A stretch of DNA of 64,000 bases from Bacteroidia bacterium (GTDB taxonomy: Bacteria; Bacteroidota; Bacteroidia; Bacteroidales; F082), in contig JAJTAY010000001.1 of NCBI GenBank assembly GCA_021287165.1, positions 37,173 through 101,172 of the forward strand, written 5' to 3'. A program made the translations under genes and the position numbers. The first letter of the stretch is position 1. Each line of letters begins with the position of its first letter. Of this stretch, positions 17,359-26,073 are shown piece by piece. The notes beneath the pieces are model-generated. The model worked only from the letters and a program-made list of their open reading frames with translations, ran no database searches and was not told the DNA's origin.

Positions 17359-18615
17359 ATGTTCGACCTGGATAAATGGAAAGAAATTGGCAGCAGCCTG
17401 GCAAAGAACAAGCTGCGCACCGCCCTCACGGCCTTTGGGGTGTTCTGGGGCATCTTTATGCTGGTGATCATGATTGGCTCGGGCCGTGGCCTCGAAAACG
17501 GGGTGATGAACGGTATGGGAAAATTTGCCACCAATAGCGTATTCATCTGGGGTCAGCGCACCTCGGTGCCTTATCAGGGCATGCAGCGCGGCCGGGCCAT
17601 ACAGCTGCGCAATGCCGACACCGAAGCCCTGCGAGGTATTGAAGAGCTGGAAAAACTTGCACCAAGGCTCGATGTGCGCGGTGCAGGCAACAACAATGTG
17701 AGCCGCGGACAGAAATCGGGTGCTTTCAGCATTTTTGGCGACTATCCCGAATGGAACGAAATAGACCCTGCCGATATCATTGCCGGCCGCTTTATCAATC
17801 ATACCGACATAACCGAAAAGCGCAAAGTAGCTGTTATCGGTCAGCGTGTGCGCGAGCTGCTCTTTGGTCCTGATGAGAACCCAATCGGGCAATACATACA
17901 AATCAAAGGCATTTATTTTCAGGTGATTGGCGTATTCAAGCCTCTCAGTGTAAACATGAATTTTGGTGGCGATAAAACCCAGACCATCCATATCCCTTTC
18001 AGTACCACCCAGCAAGCTTTTAATTATGGTGACCGCCTGAGCTTCTATGCAATGACGGCCAAGCCGGGTGTGAATGCTTCGGTACTCGAGGAAAAAGCAT
18101 TAACAATGCTACGTCAGCGCCACAAGGTGGCCCCCGATGATGCACGGGCTTTCGGGTTTTTCAACCTCGACAAGCAGTTCAAACAGATGAGCAACCTGTT
18201 TATGGGCATCAGCGTGCTGGTGTGGATTGTAGGCACAGGCACCTTGCTGGCCGGTGTGATCGGCATCAGCAACATCATGCTGGTGGTAATCAAGGAGCGT
18301 ACAAAGGAAATAGGTATCATGCGGGCCATTGGCGCGACACCCCGGCGAGTAACCGCTCAGGTTATCAGCGAGGCTGTGCTGCTCACCACCGTATCAGGCT
18401 ATATGGGGCTGGTGCTCAGTGTGTTTGTGCTCGAAATGGTGAGCAAGGCTTTGCCCTCGGGCGGCGGACAGCAGATGTTTATGAATCCCGGTGTGGATTT
18501 CAATGTGGCCGTTACAGCCTTGCTTATTCTCATCGTTTCGGGAGTGCTGGCGGGATTTATACCAGCCCGTCGAGCCGTGGCCATGAAACCCATCGATGCC
18601 TTGCGTTACGAATAA
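17359..18615 (+). CDS. ABC transporter permease, MacB/FtsX family (second copy)
   Basis: A 418-residue paralogue of the preceding protein from ATG 17359, whose first residues (MFDLDKWKEIGSSLAKNKLRT) align with those of copy one and fix the start; the longer frame from 17260 would overlap it. Same layout: helix, MacB-core domain, three helices with KERTKEIGIMRAIGATP, and the end PARRAVAMKPIDALRYE. The two copies arose by tandem duplication and have diverged in the periplasmic domain. Confidence 0.9.
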   Translation: MFDLDKWKEIGSSLAKNKLRTALTAFGVFWGIFMLVIMIGSGRGLENGVMNGMGKFATNSVFIWGQRTSVPYQGMQRGRAIQLRNADTEALRGIEELEKLAPRLDVRGAGNNNVSRGQKSGAFSIFGDYPEWNEIDPADIIAGRFINHTDITEKRKVAVIGQRVRELLFGPDENPIGQYIQIKGIYFQVIGVFKPLSVNMNFGGDKTQTIHIPFSTTQQAFNYGDRLSFYAMTAKPGVNASVLEEKALTMLRQRHKVAPDDARAFGFFNLDKQFKQMSNLFMGISVLVWIVGTGTLLAGVIGISNIMLVVIKERTKEIGIMRAIGATPRRVTAQVISEAVLLTTVSGYMGLVLSVFVLEMVSKALPSGGGQQMFMNPGVDFNVAVTALLILIVSGVLAGFIPARRAVAMKPIDALRYE

Positions 18616-18648
18616 ATCAAATCAACAATAATCCAAAAAACTGAAATC

Positions 18649-19731
18649 ATGAAAACCTTTATCAAAATTGCAGCAGCACTCGTAGTGGTTGGGGTATTTG
18701 CCGGCACCCTGCTCTATCTGTATAAAAAATCGCAGGCCAAACCGGTGGTTTACAACACCGAAAGCGCATTCGAAACTACCATCGTCCGCAAAACGGTGGC
18801 CACCGGCTCGGTAGTACCCCGTCACGAAATCGACATCAAGCCCAAGGTGTCGGGCATTATCGAAGAAGTGTATGTTGAACCCGGCGATATGGTGCGCAAA
18901 GACCAGCTCATTGCCAAAGTGCGTATCATTCCGGATATGATCAACCTCAACAATGCTGAAGCCAGGGTAAAAAAAGCCGGCATACAGCTGGAGGAAGCCC
19001 GACGCAACTACAACCGCTATAAGGAATTGTATAAGAAGGGCGTTGTTCCCGAAGCGGAATACCTTACCTACGAGGTAGCTTTCCGCACTGCCGAACAGGA
19101 GCTCGAAGCTGCCGAAGACCACCTTGCCCTGATACGTGAAGGTGCTACGCGCAAGGCCGGCAATGCCACCAACACCCTCATTCGCAGCACCATAGATGGT
19201 ATGGTTCTGGCCGTTCCGGTCGAAAAGGGCCGCTCGGTGATCGAGAGCAATACCTTCAACGACGGTACCACCATTGCCACCATTGCCGATATGAACGAGA
19301 TGATTTTCGAAGGCAAGGTTGATGAGTCGGAAGTAGGAAAGATTCGCGAGGGCATGGAACTGATACTGACCATTGGCGCCATCGAAAACGAAAAATTCAC
19401 TGCCAGACTTGAACGCATTTCTCCCAAGGGCGTTGAAGAAAACGGCGCCATTCAGTTCGAAATCAGGGCTGCTGTTGAGCCCCGCGCCGGTCAGTTTATC
19501 CGTGCCGGCTACAGCGCCAATGCCGATATCGTGCTCGAGAAAAAAGAAAATGTATTGGCTGTAAATGAGTCACTTGTGAAATTTGAAGGCGACAGCGCCT
19601 TTGTAGAAGTGGAAACCACTCCTCAGACGTTCGAAAAAAGGCTCATAAAAACCGGGCTTTCCGACGGCATCGTTGTTGAGGTGCGCGAAGGCCTGAGTAA
19701 GGAAGATAAGATCAAGGCCGCCGCAAAATAG
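18649..19731 (+). CDS. MacA-like periplasmic adaptor (HlyD/RND adaptor family)
   Basis: A 360-residue membrane-fusion protein: one N-terminal helix (9-26), a lipoyl half-motif around VVPRHEIDIKPKVSGIIEEVYVEPGDMVRKDQLIAKV, a coiled-coil hairpin (about 105-165), the second lipoyl half (TLIRSTIDGMVLAVPVEKG) and a beta-barrel plus membrane-proximal domain. It joins the MacB-type permeases to an outer-membrane channel. No TolC-like gene is in the operon, so the channel is encoded elsewhere. It closes the operon and is followed by a strong terminator. Confidence 0.9.
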   Translation: MKTFIKIAAALVVVGVFAGTLLYLYKKSQAKPVVYNTESAFETTIVRKTVATGSVVPRHEIDIKPKVSGIIEEVYVEPGDMVRKDQLIAKVRIIPDMINLNNAEARVKKAGIQLEEARRNYNRYKELYKKGVVPEAEYLTYEVAFRTAEQELEAAEDHLALIREGATRKAGNATNTLIRSTIDGMVLAVPVEKGRSVIESNTFNDGTTIATIADMNEMIFEGKVDESEVGKIREGMELILTIGAIENEKFTARLERISPKGVEENGAIQFEIRAAVEPRAGQFIRAGYSANADIVLEKKENVLAVNESLVKFEGDSAFVEVETTPQTFEKRLIKTGLSDGIVVEVREGLSKEDKIKAAAK

Positions 19732-19759
19732 CGGCCCTGGTTTGTGTGTTGGTTTGGTT

Positions 19760-19795
19760 GCCGCAGTCTCCCGGGCAGGAGGCTGCGGCCTTTTT
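19760..19795 (+). terminator. intrinsic terminator of the ABC exporter operon
   Basis: A 12-bp stem with one G-U pair (19760-19771 with 19778-19789), a 6-nt loop and then TTTTT, 28 bp after the adaptor stop. It sits between convergent operons, but there is no A run on the left to make it bidirectional. Confidence 0.85.
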
Positions 19796-20279
19796 ATGGC
19801 TGAAGCAGCTTGATTCCGAAGCCTTTGTTCGACGACCAGCCCGTTGCATCGGTCAGGCTGATAAAGAAGTGATAATCGCCGGGCTGCAGCAATCCGTTGG
19901 AGTTTTGTTGAGGCATTGGAATCTTCACCAAGGCATCGTAGCTACGCTTGCCTGAAGGTATTTCGTAAACGCCAACAAAAACATAGGGATTGGCGGCGGG
20001 CTTTTTGGGGTCGAGCTGGCAATTCACGGCCTCAGTGCTATGAGAGTGATGGTCGAAATTGTGATGAATATCTATGCGAAACGAGCCCAGCTCAAAATTG
20101 TCGGTGAAGCGAACACGCACCAGCAGGGTATCGCCCAGCAGGGCAGTGTCGCAGGGCCTTGGAGCGGCGCCGTCGAAGTCGAAGCTGATGACAGGTTTTT
20201 CGTTGTCAACAGCATCTTTGCTGCACGACGACACCACTCCAAATAACACAAGCAAGATATAAGGATAAAACCTTTTCAT
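19794..20279 (-). CDS. DUF4625 lipoprotein (second copy)
   Basis: A 161-residue lipoprotein (lipobox VVSSC) with a DUF4625-type beta-sandwich. It carries a His-rich stretch (DIHHNFDHHSHS) likely to bind metal, plus two cysteines. It is the last gene of the fur/TonB operon, 13 bp after its paralogue. The best reading, from the His-rich stretch and the operon, is a periplasmic or outer-membrane metal-binding partner of the TonB receptor. Confidence 0.75.
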   Translation of the reverse strand: MKRFYPYILLVLFGVVSSCSKDAVDNEKPVISFDFDGAAPRPCDTALLGDTLLVRVRFTDNFELGSFRIDIHHNFDHHSHSTEAVNCQLDPKKPAANPYVFVGVYEIPSGKRSYDALVKIPMPQQNSNGLLQPGDYHFFISLTDATGWSSNKGFGIKLLQP

Positions 20280-20292
20280 GGCCCTGCAGTTT

Positions 20293-20727
20293 TTAACGTG
20301 TTGGCAGAAGCACTTTTAGCTCGCCTTCGGCTTTGCCTTTGTTGCCTTTCTGGTCAATAACGCTCAGATGCACATGGTAATCGCCGGCAGGGGCAGTGAG
20401 CGGCACATCCACATGTTCGTGAAAGTCGGTGTTTTTCAGACCTTTGAAATTATCATACACTTTCTCAAGGTGCCATTCGCCATCAAAAATGACCAAACTG
20501 ACTTTATGTCCGCCTTCTGCATGAATCTCGAGTTCAACACGGTCAATTTTTTCGGGTGCTTCAATTTCGGCTTCCAGGTGCAGCTCGGTGCCGGCTATCA
20601 CCTGACCGCTGTTGTCGTAGCCGATTTGAAGGCTTTTTATCCTTGGAAGTTGGGAGTCTTTTTTGCAGGAAGCCAGACTGAACGTAAAGAGGACGAGGAG
20701 TAAGCCATAATGCAATATTCTGTTCAT
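20293..20727 (-). CDS. DUF4625 lipoprotein (first copy)
   Basis: A 144-residue lipoprotein (lipobox SLASC) with an immunoglobulin-like DUF4625 domain: IKSLQIGYDNSGQVIAGTELHLEAEIEA, a His cluster NTDFHEHVDVPL, and GDYHVHLSVIDQKGNKG. It starts 2 bp after the TonB-receptor stop. The conserved HEH and HVH pairs fit metal binding. A SusD-like substrate role is unlikely because the protein is too small. Confidence 0.75.
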   Translation of the reverse strand: MNRILHYGLLLVLFTFSLASCKKDSQLPRIKSLQIGYDNSGQVIAGTELHLEAEIEAPEKIDRVELEIHAEGGHKVSLVIFDGEWHLEKVYDNFKGLKNTDFHEHVDVPLTAPAGDYHVHLSVIDQKGNKGKAEGELKVLLPTR

Positions 20728-20729
20728 AA

Positions 20730-23123
20730 CTAAATCTTTTTTTGTGGTTTAAGTTTTTTTGAATCGATCGGTAATCGGGCCACCACCATCACATTGCGGC
20801 CTGCTTCGGGCAGGTTGATGCGGCGGTAGTAGCTCAGATGATTGAAATAGATAGTGTTGGTAAGGTTGTTCAGCTGCACGCTCAGTTCAAGAGGCTGGTT
20901 TCGCAACTGTATCAACGCATTTGCCCTCAGGTTGATGGTGTACCAGCCCGGTGTGGGTGCTTCGGGCGGAACGATGCGCCTTTGAGCAGAGGTAAGTACC
21001 ACATCGGCCGCCAGCTCAAGGGGAAAAACCGTTTTTGGCGACCAGTTCAGGTTGATGAGGCCGGAGGCGGGCGGACTGATTGGCAGGCCAAAACCCTTCT
21101 TAGGGCCCGAAAGTTGGCGGCTGTAGAGCGTCTCCAACATCAATCCGGCCACAAGAGTTTCGGAGATGCCATAATGCAGGTGGAGTTCGCCTCCGGCCCT
21201 AAATACCTGAGCCTGGGTGTAAACATACTTCTGGTTGCCGTTGCCATAGAGGTAATCGTGTTCTGCCGTGGGATTGAGGTAGATATAATTGGGCGACCAG
21301 GCCGTAAACGGGCTCAGCTCCAAAGCCAACCGTGCATTACGCCATTCGGCCGAAAGGTCAAACTGGTATGAGGTTTCGGGCCTCAGTTGGGCATTACCCT
21401 GCTCGAAGCGAAATTGATGGTAGTTGACACCATTGGCCCCAAGTTCGGCCGCGGTTGGCAACCGAAAGCTCTTGCCTGCATTGGCTTTTAACGACCAATG
21501 TCCTTTTGTAAGGCCATATCCGCCCGACCAGCTCAGGCTCAGGTAGCGGAGGCTGAGGTCATGTGCACGTTGCACAAAAACCCCGTCAGGCGAGGCAAAC
21601 CAATCGCGATAGCCAGCAATCTGCAAAGCCGAACCATCGAGGCGCAAACCGGCCTGCAAGAGGTGTCCCGGCCTCGGTTGCGCGTCTATAAGTGAAAACA
21701 GGCCAATGTTTTGTGCGTGGTAACCCGGAAAAATGAAAGCCCAGCCCCCGATGCGGTTTTGCACCGATGCAGCAGCAAGACCCGCGCTCCAGTTGAACGA
21801 TTTCAGGTTTTGCTGCCAGAGGGCTTCAGCCGAAACAGCATCTTTGACAAAATGCCGCTCAAGGTCGGCATGCTTCATTAGTTCAGACGGCAACACCGAA
21901 GGCATAAAACCGTGGCTCACATAAGCACTGCGCTCGTCCATCAGGTTTTTCTGGTAGCCGAGCATAAGTTGTAAACTACCCGCAGCAAGGCTGAGCCGCG
22001 ACTGGCCGATAAACTTCAGGTGCAGGACTTCGTGATAGGGATATTGGATGTCGCGCTGCGATTGGTCGTGCAACAAGGTATCCACGCTGCGTGGTTCAAT
22101 GCCGTGGGCGTGAGCAAAAAAGCCTTGCCTGCTGTTGATGGCACTCAGCCTTAACTGATGATTCCAACGGCCCCGGCTAAAACCATACCCTGCCCTGAAG
22201 CTTCGTTCCATGCCTGCTGTATTGCGCAAACGGCCATAGCGAAGCGGAATGCGAAAGTTGTACACATCCACGCTGTCGGCCGGCACGCGAGAGTCGGCGG
22301 CATCGCGCCAGCCCAGCCCTACATAGGCCCAGCTTCGTCCTTCTTTCCACTGCAGCAGGCTGTTCAGACCCATCTGTTGGTTTACGCTGGCCGCAAGCAG
22401 GCTGAGATGGCCAGAGAAAACCTCCTGACCGGGAGCAGTTGTGGAGACGATGTTCAACACTCCTCCAATGGCATCCGAACCATAGCGAACCGACGAAGGA
22501 CCGCGTATGACCTCCACCTTGCCAGCACTCAGCGCATCAATCTCCAGACCATGCTCTTCGCCCCATTGCTGGCTTTCGTGCCGCAGGCCGTCTTCCACCA
22601 CAAGTACACGGTGAAATGCCAGGCCGCGAATCACCGGTTTAGATTGGTTCACACCAATGGATATGCTGCTCACCCCCGGCAAGCGTTCGAGCGAAGCGGC
22701 CAGGCTTCCTGCATAAAATCTTCTCACATAAGCCTGACCAACAGCTTCGGAAGGCAATACCACAGAGGGCTTTTCCATGCGGGTTCCGGAGGCGATAACG
22801 CGCACCTCCTGAAGGTTCATCTGCCTTTGCTTAAGCATGACAGCCATCGTGCCAGCAAAAGGAATCTGTAAATCAGTGATATAAGTCTCGTAACCCAGGT
22901 AGGAAACTTCCAGCCGGTATTTTCCGGCAGGCAAGTCGTTGAAAATCGCCAGGCCCTCGCCATCGGCCATCGCGGCTTGCCTGGAGGGATATAGTACTGC
23001 CACAGCCCCCGGCAACACTTCACCTGAAGCATCGGTGATGCGCAATCTGAAGACGGACTGCTGGGCCGGAAGCAGTATGGAATACAGCCACAAAGCTGTG
23101 AATATGAATAACTTTCTGATCAA
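20730..23123 (-). CDS. TonB-dependent outer-membrane receptor
   Basis: A 797-residue receptor: signal peptide, carboxypeptidase-like regulatory domain (about 24-95, GEVLPGAVAVLYPS to SYLGYETYITDLQI), plug (about 110-235 with LERLPGVSSISIG and VEVIRGPSSVRYGSDAIGGVLNI) and a 22-strand-type barrel. The tail KKLKPQKKI after the last strand is an unusual Lys-rich addition. The start is TTG: an in-frame stop lies just upstream and the next ATG is after the signal peptide. Encoded after a Fur-family regulator and before His-rich lipoproteins, it most likely imports a metal or metal chelate. Confidence 0.9.
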   Translation of the reverse strand: MIRKLFIFTALWLYSILLPAQQSVFRLRITDASGEVLPGAVAVLYPSRQAAMADGEGLAIFNDLPAGKYRLEVSYLGYETYITDLQIPFAGTMAVMLKQRQMNLQEVRVIASGTRMEKPSVVLPSEAVGQAYVRRFYAGSLAASLERLPGVSSISIGVNQSKPVIRGLAFHRVLVVEDGLRHESQQWGEEHGLEIDALSAGKVEVIRGPSSVRYGSDAIGGVLNIVSTTAPGQEVFSGHLSLLAASVNQQMGLNSLLQWKEGRSWAYVGLGWRDAADSRVPADSVDVYNFRIPLRYGRLRNTAGMERSFRAGYGFSRGRWNHQLRLSAINSRQGFFAHAHGIEPRSVDTLLHDQSQRDIQYPYHEVLHLKFIGQSRLSLAAGSLQLMLGYQKNLMDERSAYVSHGFMPSVLPSELMKHADLERHFVKDAVSAEALWQQNLKSFNWSAGLAAASVQNRIGGWAFIFPGYHAQNIGLFSLIDAQPRPGHLLQAGLRLDGSALQIAGYRDWFASPDGVFVQRAHDLSLRYLSLSWSGGYGLTKGHWSLKANAGKSFRLPTAAELGANGVNYHQFRFEQGNAQLRPETSYQFDLSAEWRNARLALELSPFTAWSPNYIYLNPTAEHDYLYGNGNQKYVYTQAQVFRAGGELHLHYGISETLVAGLMLETLYSRQLSGPKKGFGLPISPPASGLINLNWSPKTVFPLELAADVVLTSAQRRIVPPEAPTPGWYTINLRANALIQLRNQPLELSVQLNNLTNTIYFNHLSYYRRINLPEAGRNVMVVARLPIDSKKLKPQKKI

Positions 23124-23211
23124 GAAAAGTGGGATTTAAGGCATGAAACATCAATTGCAGCCCCGGGGGCATGAACATTCAAGCAGCGAAAAAAAAGATC
23201 AGTATGATAAA

Positions 23212-23550
23212 TCAGGATGCTGCCGGAGGGGCTCGTGTGGAAGTGTTTTGAACAGGCTGCTGAAATGTCGTGGGTGTATGTGCTTGAACATAAGCAAAGT
23301 CAACAGGTGTGATACCGGGTATCTGAGCAAGCGGTTCGGTTTGGCCGGGGAGCACCAGTTCATACTCACACACTGCACATTTTGATGAGGCTGCAAAGTT
23401 TAGCTTGCTACGGTCGGACTGCGTGGTCTGGCACACCCCGTGGCAGTGTTGCTCATCGGTGAGATGAACGAAGCGATGCAGGCTCTGATAAATCAGAGGT
23501 GCAACAAACAATGCCAGCGCCAGCCAGGCGGTGTGTGATTTGCGGTTCAA
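23212..23550 (-). CDS. small His/Cys-rich membrane protein
   Basis: About 112 residues from a TTG at 23550, two bases after the fur stop; a longer frame from 23694 would run inside fur. One transmembrane helix (about 6-22) is followed by HRFVHLTDEQHCHGVCQ and SSKCAVCEYEL, a set of His and Cys residues suited to binding a transition metal outside the cytoplasm. I recognise no named family. Its place between fur and the TonB receptor suggests a role in metal handling. Confidence 0.6.
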   Translation of the reverse strand: MNRKSHTAWLALALFVAPLIYQSLHRFVHLTDEQHCHGVCQTTQSDRSKLNFAASSKCAVCEYELVLPGQTEPLAQIPGITPVDFAYVQAHTPTTFQQPVQNTSTRAPPAAS

Positions 23551-23552
23551 TT

Positions 23553-23966
23553 TCAGGATTTTACATTTTCGTTGCAGTTGCGGCAGATGCCATGAACAAT
23601 CACTTCTGTTTCCGAAGCCCTGTATCCTTCGGGGAGTTCCACTGGCTGGATGCTGGCCGAACCCAGACAACGCACACTGCTGCAGGAATTGCAATGAAAG
23701 TGGGCGTGGCTGTTGATGTAGCCCCGACGGGCAATGGCATAGCGCACTTTCTGGCTGTCGAGCACGATTTTGTGGATGATGCCCGACTCTTCGAGCGTTT
23801 TAAACGAGCGGTAAAAAGTTGTCCGGTCATATGAAGAAGCCAGACGGTCGCGTATTTCGTGCTCCGAAAGGGCATGCTCATTCTCGAGCATAAGCGACAC
23901 AATGCCCTCGCGGCAGTTGGTGCGCTTAAGCATGTGTTGACGTAGGATTTCGCGTGCTTCGGACAT
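23553..23966 (-). CDS. Fur-family metal-responsive repressor
   Basis: 137 residues from ATG 23966. Winged-helix DNA-binding domain: LSEHEIRDRLASSYDRTTFYRSFKTLEESGIIHKI; dimerisation domain with HAHFHCNSCSSVRC and CRNCN, the paired CxxC-type motifs that hold structural zinc in Fur, Zur and PerR proteins. Whether it senses zinc, iron or peroxide is not decided by these motifs. It heads an operon with metal-binding membrane and lipoproteins and a TonB receptor, which favours Zur or a related role, and a palindrome in its own promoter suggests autoregulation. Confidence 0.85.
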   Translation of the reverse strand: MSEAREILRQHMLKRTNCREGIVSLMLENEHALSEHEIRDRLASSYDRTTFYRSFKTLEESGIIHKIVLDSQKVRYAIARRGYINSHAHFHCNSCSSVRCLGSASIQPVELPEGYRASETEVIVHGICRNCNENVKS

Positions 23967-23982
23967 GCAAGGATGTTTTAAA

Positions 23983-23997
23983 TGCAACGAGGTTGCA
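23983..23997 (-). promoter_or_regulatory. candidate Fur/Zur operator
   Basis: TGCAAC-GAG-GTTGCA is a perfect 6-3-6 palindrome 17 bp before the fur start. It overlaps the edge of the -7 element, as expected for an autorepressed promoter. Confidence 0.55.
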
Positions 23998-24003
23998 AAT
24001 ATA
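23996..24003 (-). promoter_or_regulatory. -7 element of the fur operon
   Basis: The minus strand reads TATATTTG, a full TAnnTTTG match, 30 bp upstream of the fur ATG. No well-spaced -33 element was found. Confidence 0.5.
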
Positions 24004-24039
24004 ACAAAGCCTTGCAAAAAGTGTTTACCGGCTAGTCAA

Positions 24040-25041
24040 CTATTTTTCTTTCGATACGGCTACGTAGGGTTTTTCGCCGGCGCGCACATAGCCGCGAAAC
24101 ATGCCGGGCGTGTTGAATGGCATGGCGATATTGCCTTTGCGGTCAACGGCTATGATGCCTCCGCCGGCATCGAGGGCGGCCAGCCTGACCATAACCACCT
24201 CATTGGCAGCTTCCTGAAGACTTTGGCCGAGGTATTTCATGCGGGCGCTGATATCGCTGGCCACAGCATTGCGGATGAAATATTCGCCATGGCCGGTGGC
24301 CGAAACGGCGCAGCTGTTGTTATCGGCCCATGTGCCGGCGCCGATAACGGGCGAGTCGCCCAGACGGCCAACGCGCTTATAATGCATGCCACCTGTGGAA
24401 GTGCCGGCGGCCAGATTGCCGTTCATATCAAGGGCCACTGCCCCAACGGTTCCTTTGGGCTGCAGCGGAAACTCACGCTCAAGACGTGTTTTGCGGGTTT
24501 TTTCCCAGGCGTCGTAGCGTTCTTTGGTGTAGAAATAATCGGGCGAAACAGTATCAACCCCTTTGGAGGAGGCAAACAGCTCGGCCCCGCGACCTACCAG
24601 AAACACATGGCGGCCGTCGTCCATCACGGCTTTGGCAGCGAGTATGGGATGTTTGATAATGCCTACCATGCCCACTGCTCCTGCTTTGCCCTGTTTGCCT
24701 TCCATGATGCTGGCGTCGTGGGCAATCTGGCCGGCTTCGTTAAACACGGCACCGCGGCCTGCGTTGAACAGCGGGTTGTCCTCCAGTCGGGCGATGGCAG
24801 CCACCACGGCATCGATGCTGGTGCCTCCCTTTTTCAGCACCTCTTCGCCGGCGGACAAAGCCTCGAGCAAGCCGGCTTCGTAGCCACGGCGGGCTTCGTC
24901 GCTCATGTGTTCCCACTCCATGGCGCCTGCGCCCCCGTGCACCACCAGCACGTAGGGCGGACGCTCTTCGGGCATGGCTTTCTGGGCAAAGCCCGCCAAA
25001 CTTAGTATCATTAAGCAGAAAAGAATAAGATATCGTTGCAT
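24040..25041 (-). CDS. isoaspartyl peptidase/L-asparaginase family Ntn-hydrolase
   Basis: 333 residues from ATG 25041, which begins a Sec signal peptide (MQRYLILFCLMILSLAGFAQ). Type 2 asparaginase family: VVHGGAGAM at the N-terminus, DAVVAAIARLEDNPLFNAGRGAVFN, and autocleavage before the Thr of GTVGAVALD, then NLAAGTSTGGM and GDSPVIGAGTWAD. Family members hydrolyse beta-aspartyl peptides, asparagine or glycosyl-asparagine; the export signal points to scavenging in the periplasm. The longer start at 25104 is less likely. Confidence 0.87.
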   Translation of the reverse strand: MQRYLILFCLMILSLAGFAQKAMPEERPPYVLVVHGGAGAMEWEHMSDEARRGYEAGLLEALSAGEEVLKKGGTSIDAVVAAIARLEDNPLFNAGRGAVFNEAGQIAHDASIMEGKQGKAGAVGMVGIIKHPILAAKAVMDDGRHVFLVGRGAELFASSKGVDTVSPDYFYTKERYDAWEKTRKTRLEREFPLQPKGTVGAVALDMNGNLAAGTSTGGMHYKRVGRLGDSPVIGAGTWADNNSCAVSATGHGEYFIRNAVASDISARMKYLGQSLQEAANEVVMVRLAALDAGGGIIAVDRKGNIAMPFNTPGMFRGYVRAGEKPYVAVSKEK

Positions 25042-25347
25042 AAGCTCAGGTGTTTGGACAAATTTATGGTTTTTGGGGTTCACTTTCCATCGTTCACCGA
25101 ACACTGTTCACCCCCTGTAACCCGCTTTCCCTAACCAATAAACTAATCTCCATCCCTGAAAAAGAGTCAAGGAAAAAGAGTCAAGGAAAAAGAGCCAAGA
25201 CAAAGTTGAAAGTGAGCAGCCGTAAACCACAAATCGGATCATTAAATATGGAAAACCAATGAATTATTGAATTTTGAATTTTTGAATCTCCGAATTCTCT
25301 TCCTGTCCCGCAACGAGTAACCCGCAACCAATCCCGTATCCCCGAAA
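25042..25347. other. 306-bp repeat-bearing intergenic region
   Basis: No gene. It holds a 14-bp tandem repeat (25158-25199), a partial copy of the AT-rich end of the dispersed repeat (around 25262-25295) and CCCGCAAC/AGTAACC words (25303-25335). Confidence 0.6.
25158..25199 (+). repeat. 14-bp tandem repeat, three units
   Basis: GAAAAAGAGTCAAG twice, then GAAAAAGAGCCAAG. Purine-rich and non-coding. Confidence 0.85.
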
Positions 25348-26073
25348 TCATCCCAGCACCGTGCGCAGCACCTCGTGCGATTGCAGTCCTTTGAATATTG
25401 GCAGGTGCAGCTGGTAGTACAGAATGAGAATATCGAGCATGCGGCGGCGATGGGTGAGCGTATGTTTCAGTCCGGCGAGGTTTTCGAGGTTGGTTAGGGC
25501 CAGCTGCCTGAACTGTTGGGCTTCGTCGAATTCGAGGTAATAGCTGAGCCCGGCCGGCTGTACCCTGAAGCTACCGTCGAGCAGATCGAAGACCTGCCAG
25601 CCCGCTTCGGCCTGCAGGCGAGGATAAAATCCCAGAAAACGGCTGAGTTCGAGCATAAAGAACAGGTGAAAATCAGCAAAATGTTCATGTTGAAGGTCGA
25701 GCCATTGCAAGCTGCTGTGTAAAAAACTGAACAGCATGGGGTTTGGTCCTTGTTCGACGAGGGTTTTCGAGAGCAACTCGGCCAGAAAGAGGGCAATGGT
25801 GCTCTTGTGCACATCGAGCGGGATGCTGTGGTAAGGTGTTTCGACTGATACCTCGGTGAAGTACTGAAAGTCTTTGTTTGGTTGGACTGAGGCTACAAAC
25901 TCTAATATGCTTAGGGGTTGAAAAAGGGCAGGCCTAAAACGTGATTTTCGTCCTAAAGCGCCTTTTACCATAAAAGTGAGCAGCCCGTGCTGCTCGCTGT
26001 AGAGCTTCACGATCAGGCTGGTGTCGCCGTAGCGCATTTGTTGAAGTACGATGCCCCGGGCGTGGTCGGTCAT
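25348..26073 (-). CDS. recO: DNA repair protein RecO
   Basis: A 241-residue RecF-pathway mediator that helps load RecA on gaps. The N-terminal OB-fold starts MTDHARGIVLQQMRYGDTSLIVKLYSEQHGLLTFMVKGALG, typical for Bacteroidota RecO, and an alpha-helical C-terminal domain follows. No zinc-binding Cys motif is visible in this copy, as in many members. The ATG overlaps the porZ stop by 4 bp, so the two are co-translated. Confidence 0.92.
   Translation of the reverse strand: MTDHARGIVLQQMRYGDTSLIVKLYSEQHGLLTFMVKGALGRKSRFRPALFQPLSILEFVASVQPNKDFQYFTEVSVETPYHSIPLDVHKSTIALFLAELLSKTLVEQGPNPMLFSFLHSSLQWLDLQHEHFADFHLFFMLELSRFLGFYPRLQAEAGWQVFDLLDGSFRVQPAGLSYYLEFDEAQQFRQLALTNLENLAGLKHTLTHRRRMLDILILYYQLHLPIFKGLQSHEVLRTVLG

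Noticed and set aside
23965..25005. 346-codon frame opposite the asparaginase-type gene
   Set aside because: The true gene has a signal peptide and autocleavage motif; this frame shows no domain.
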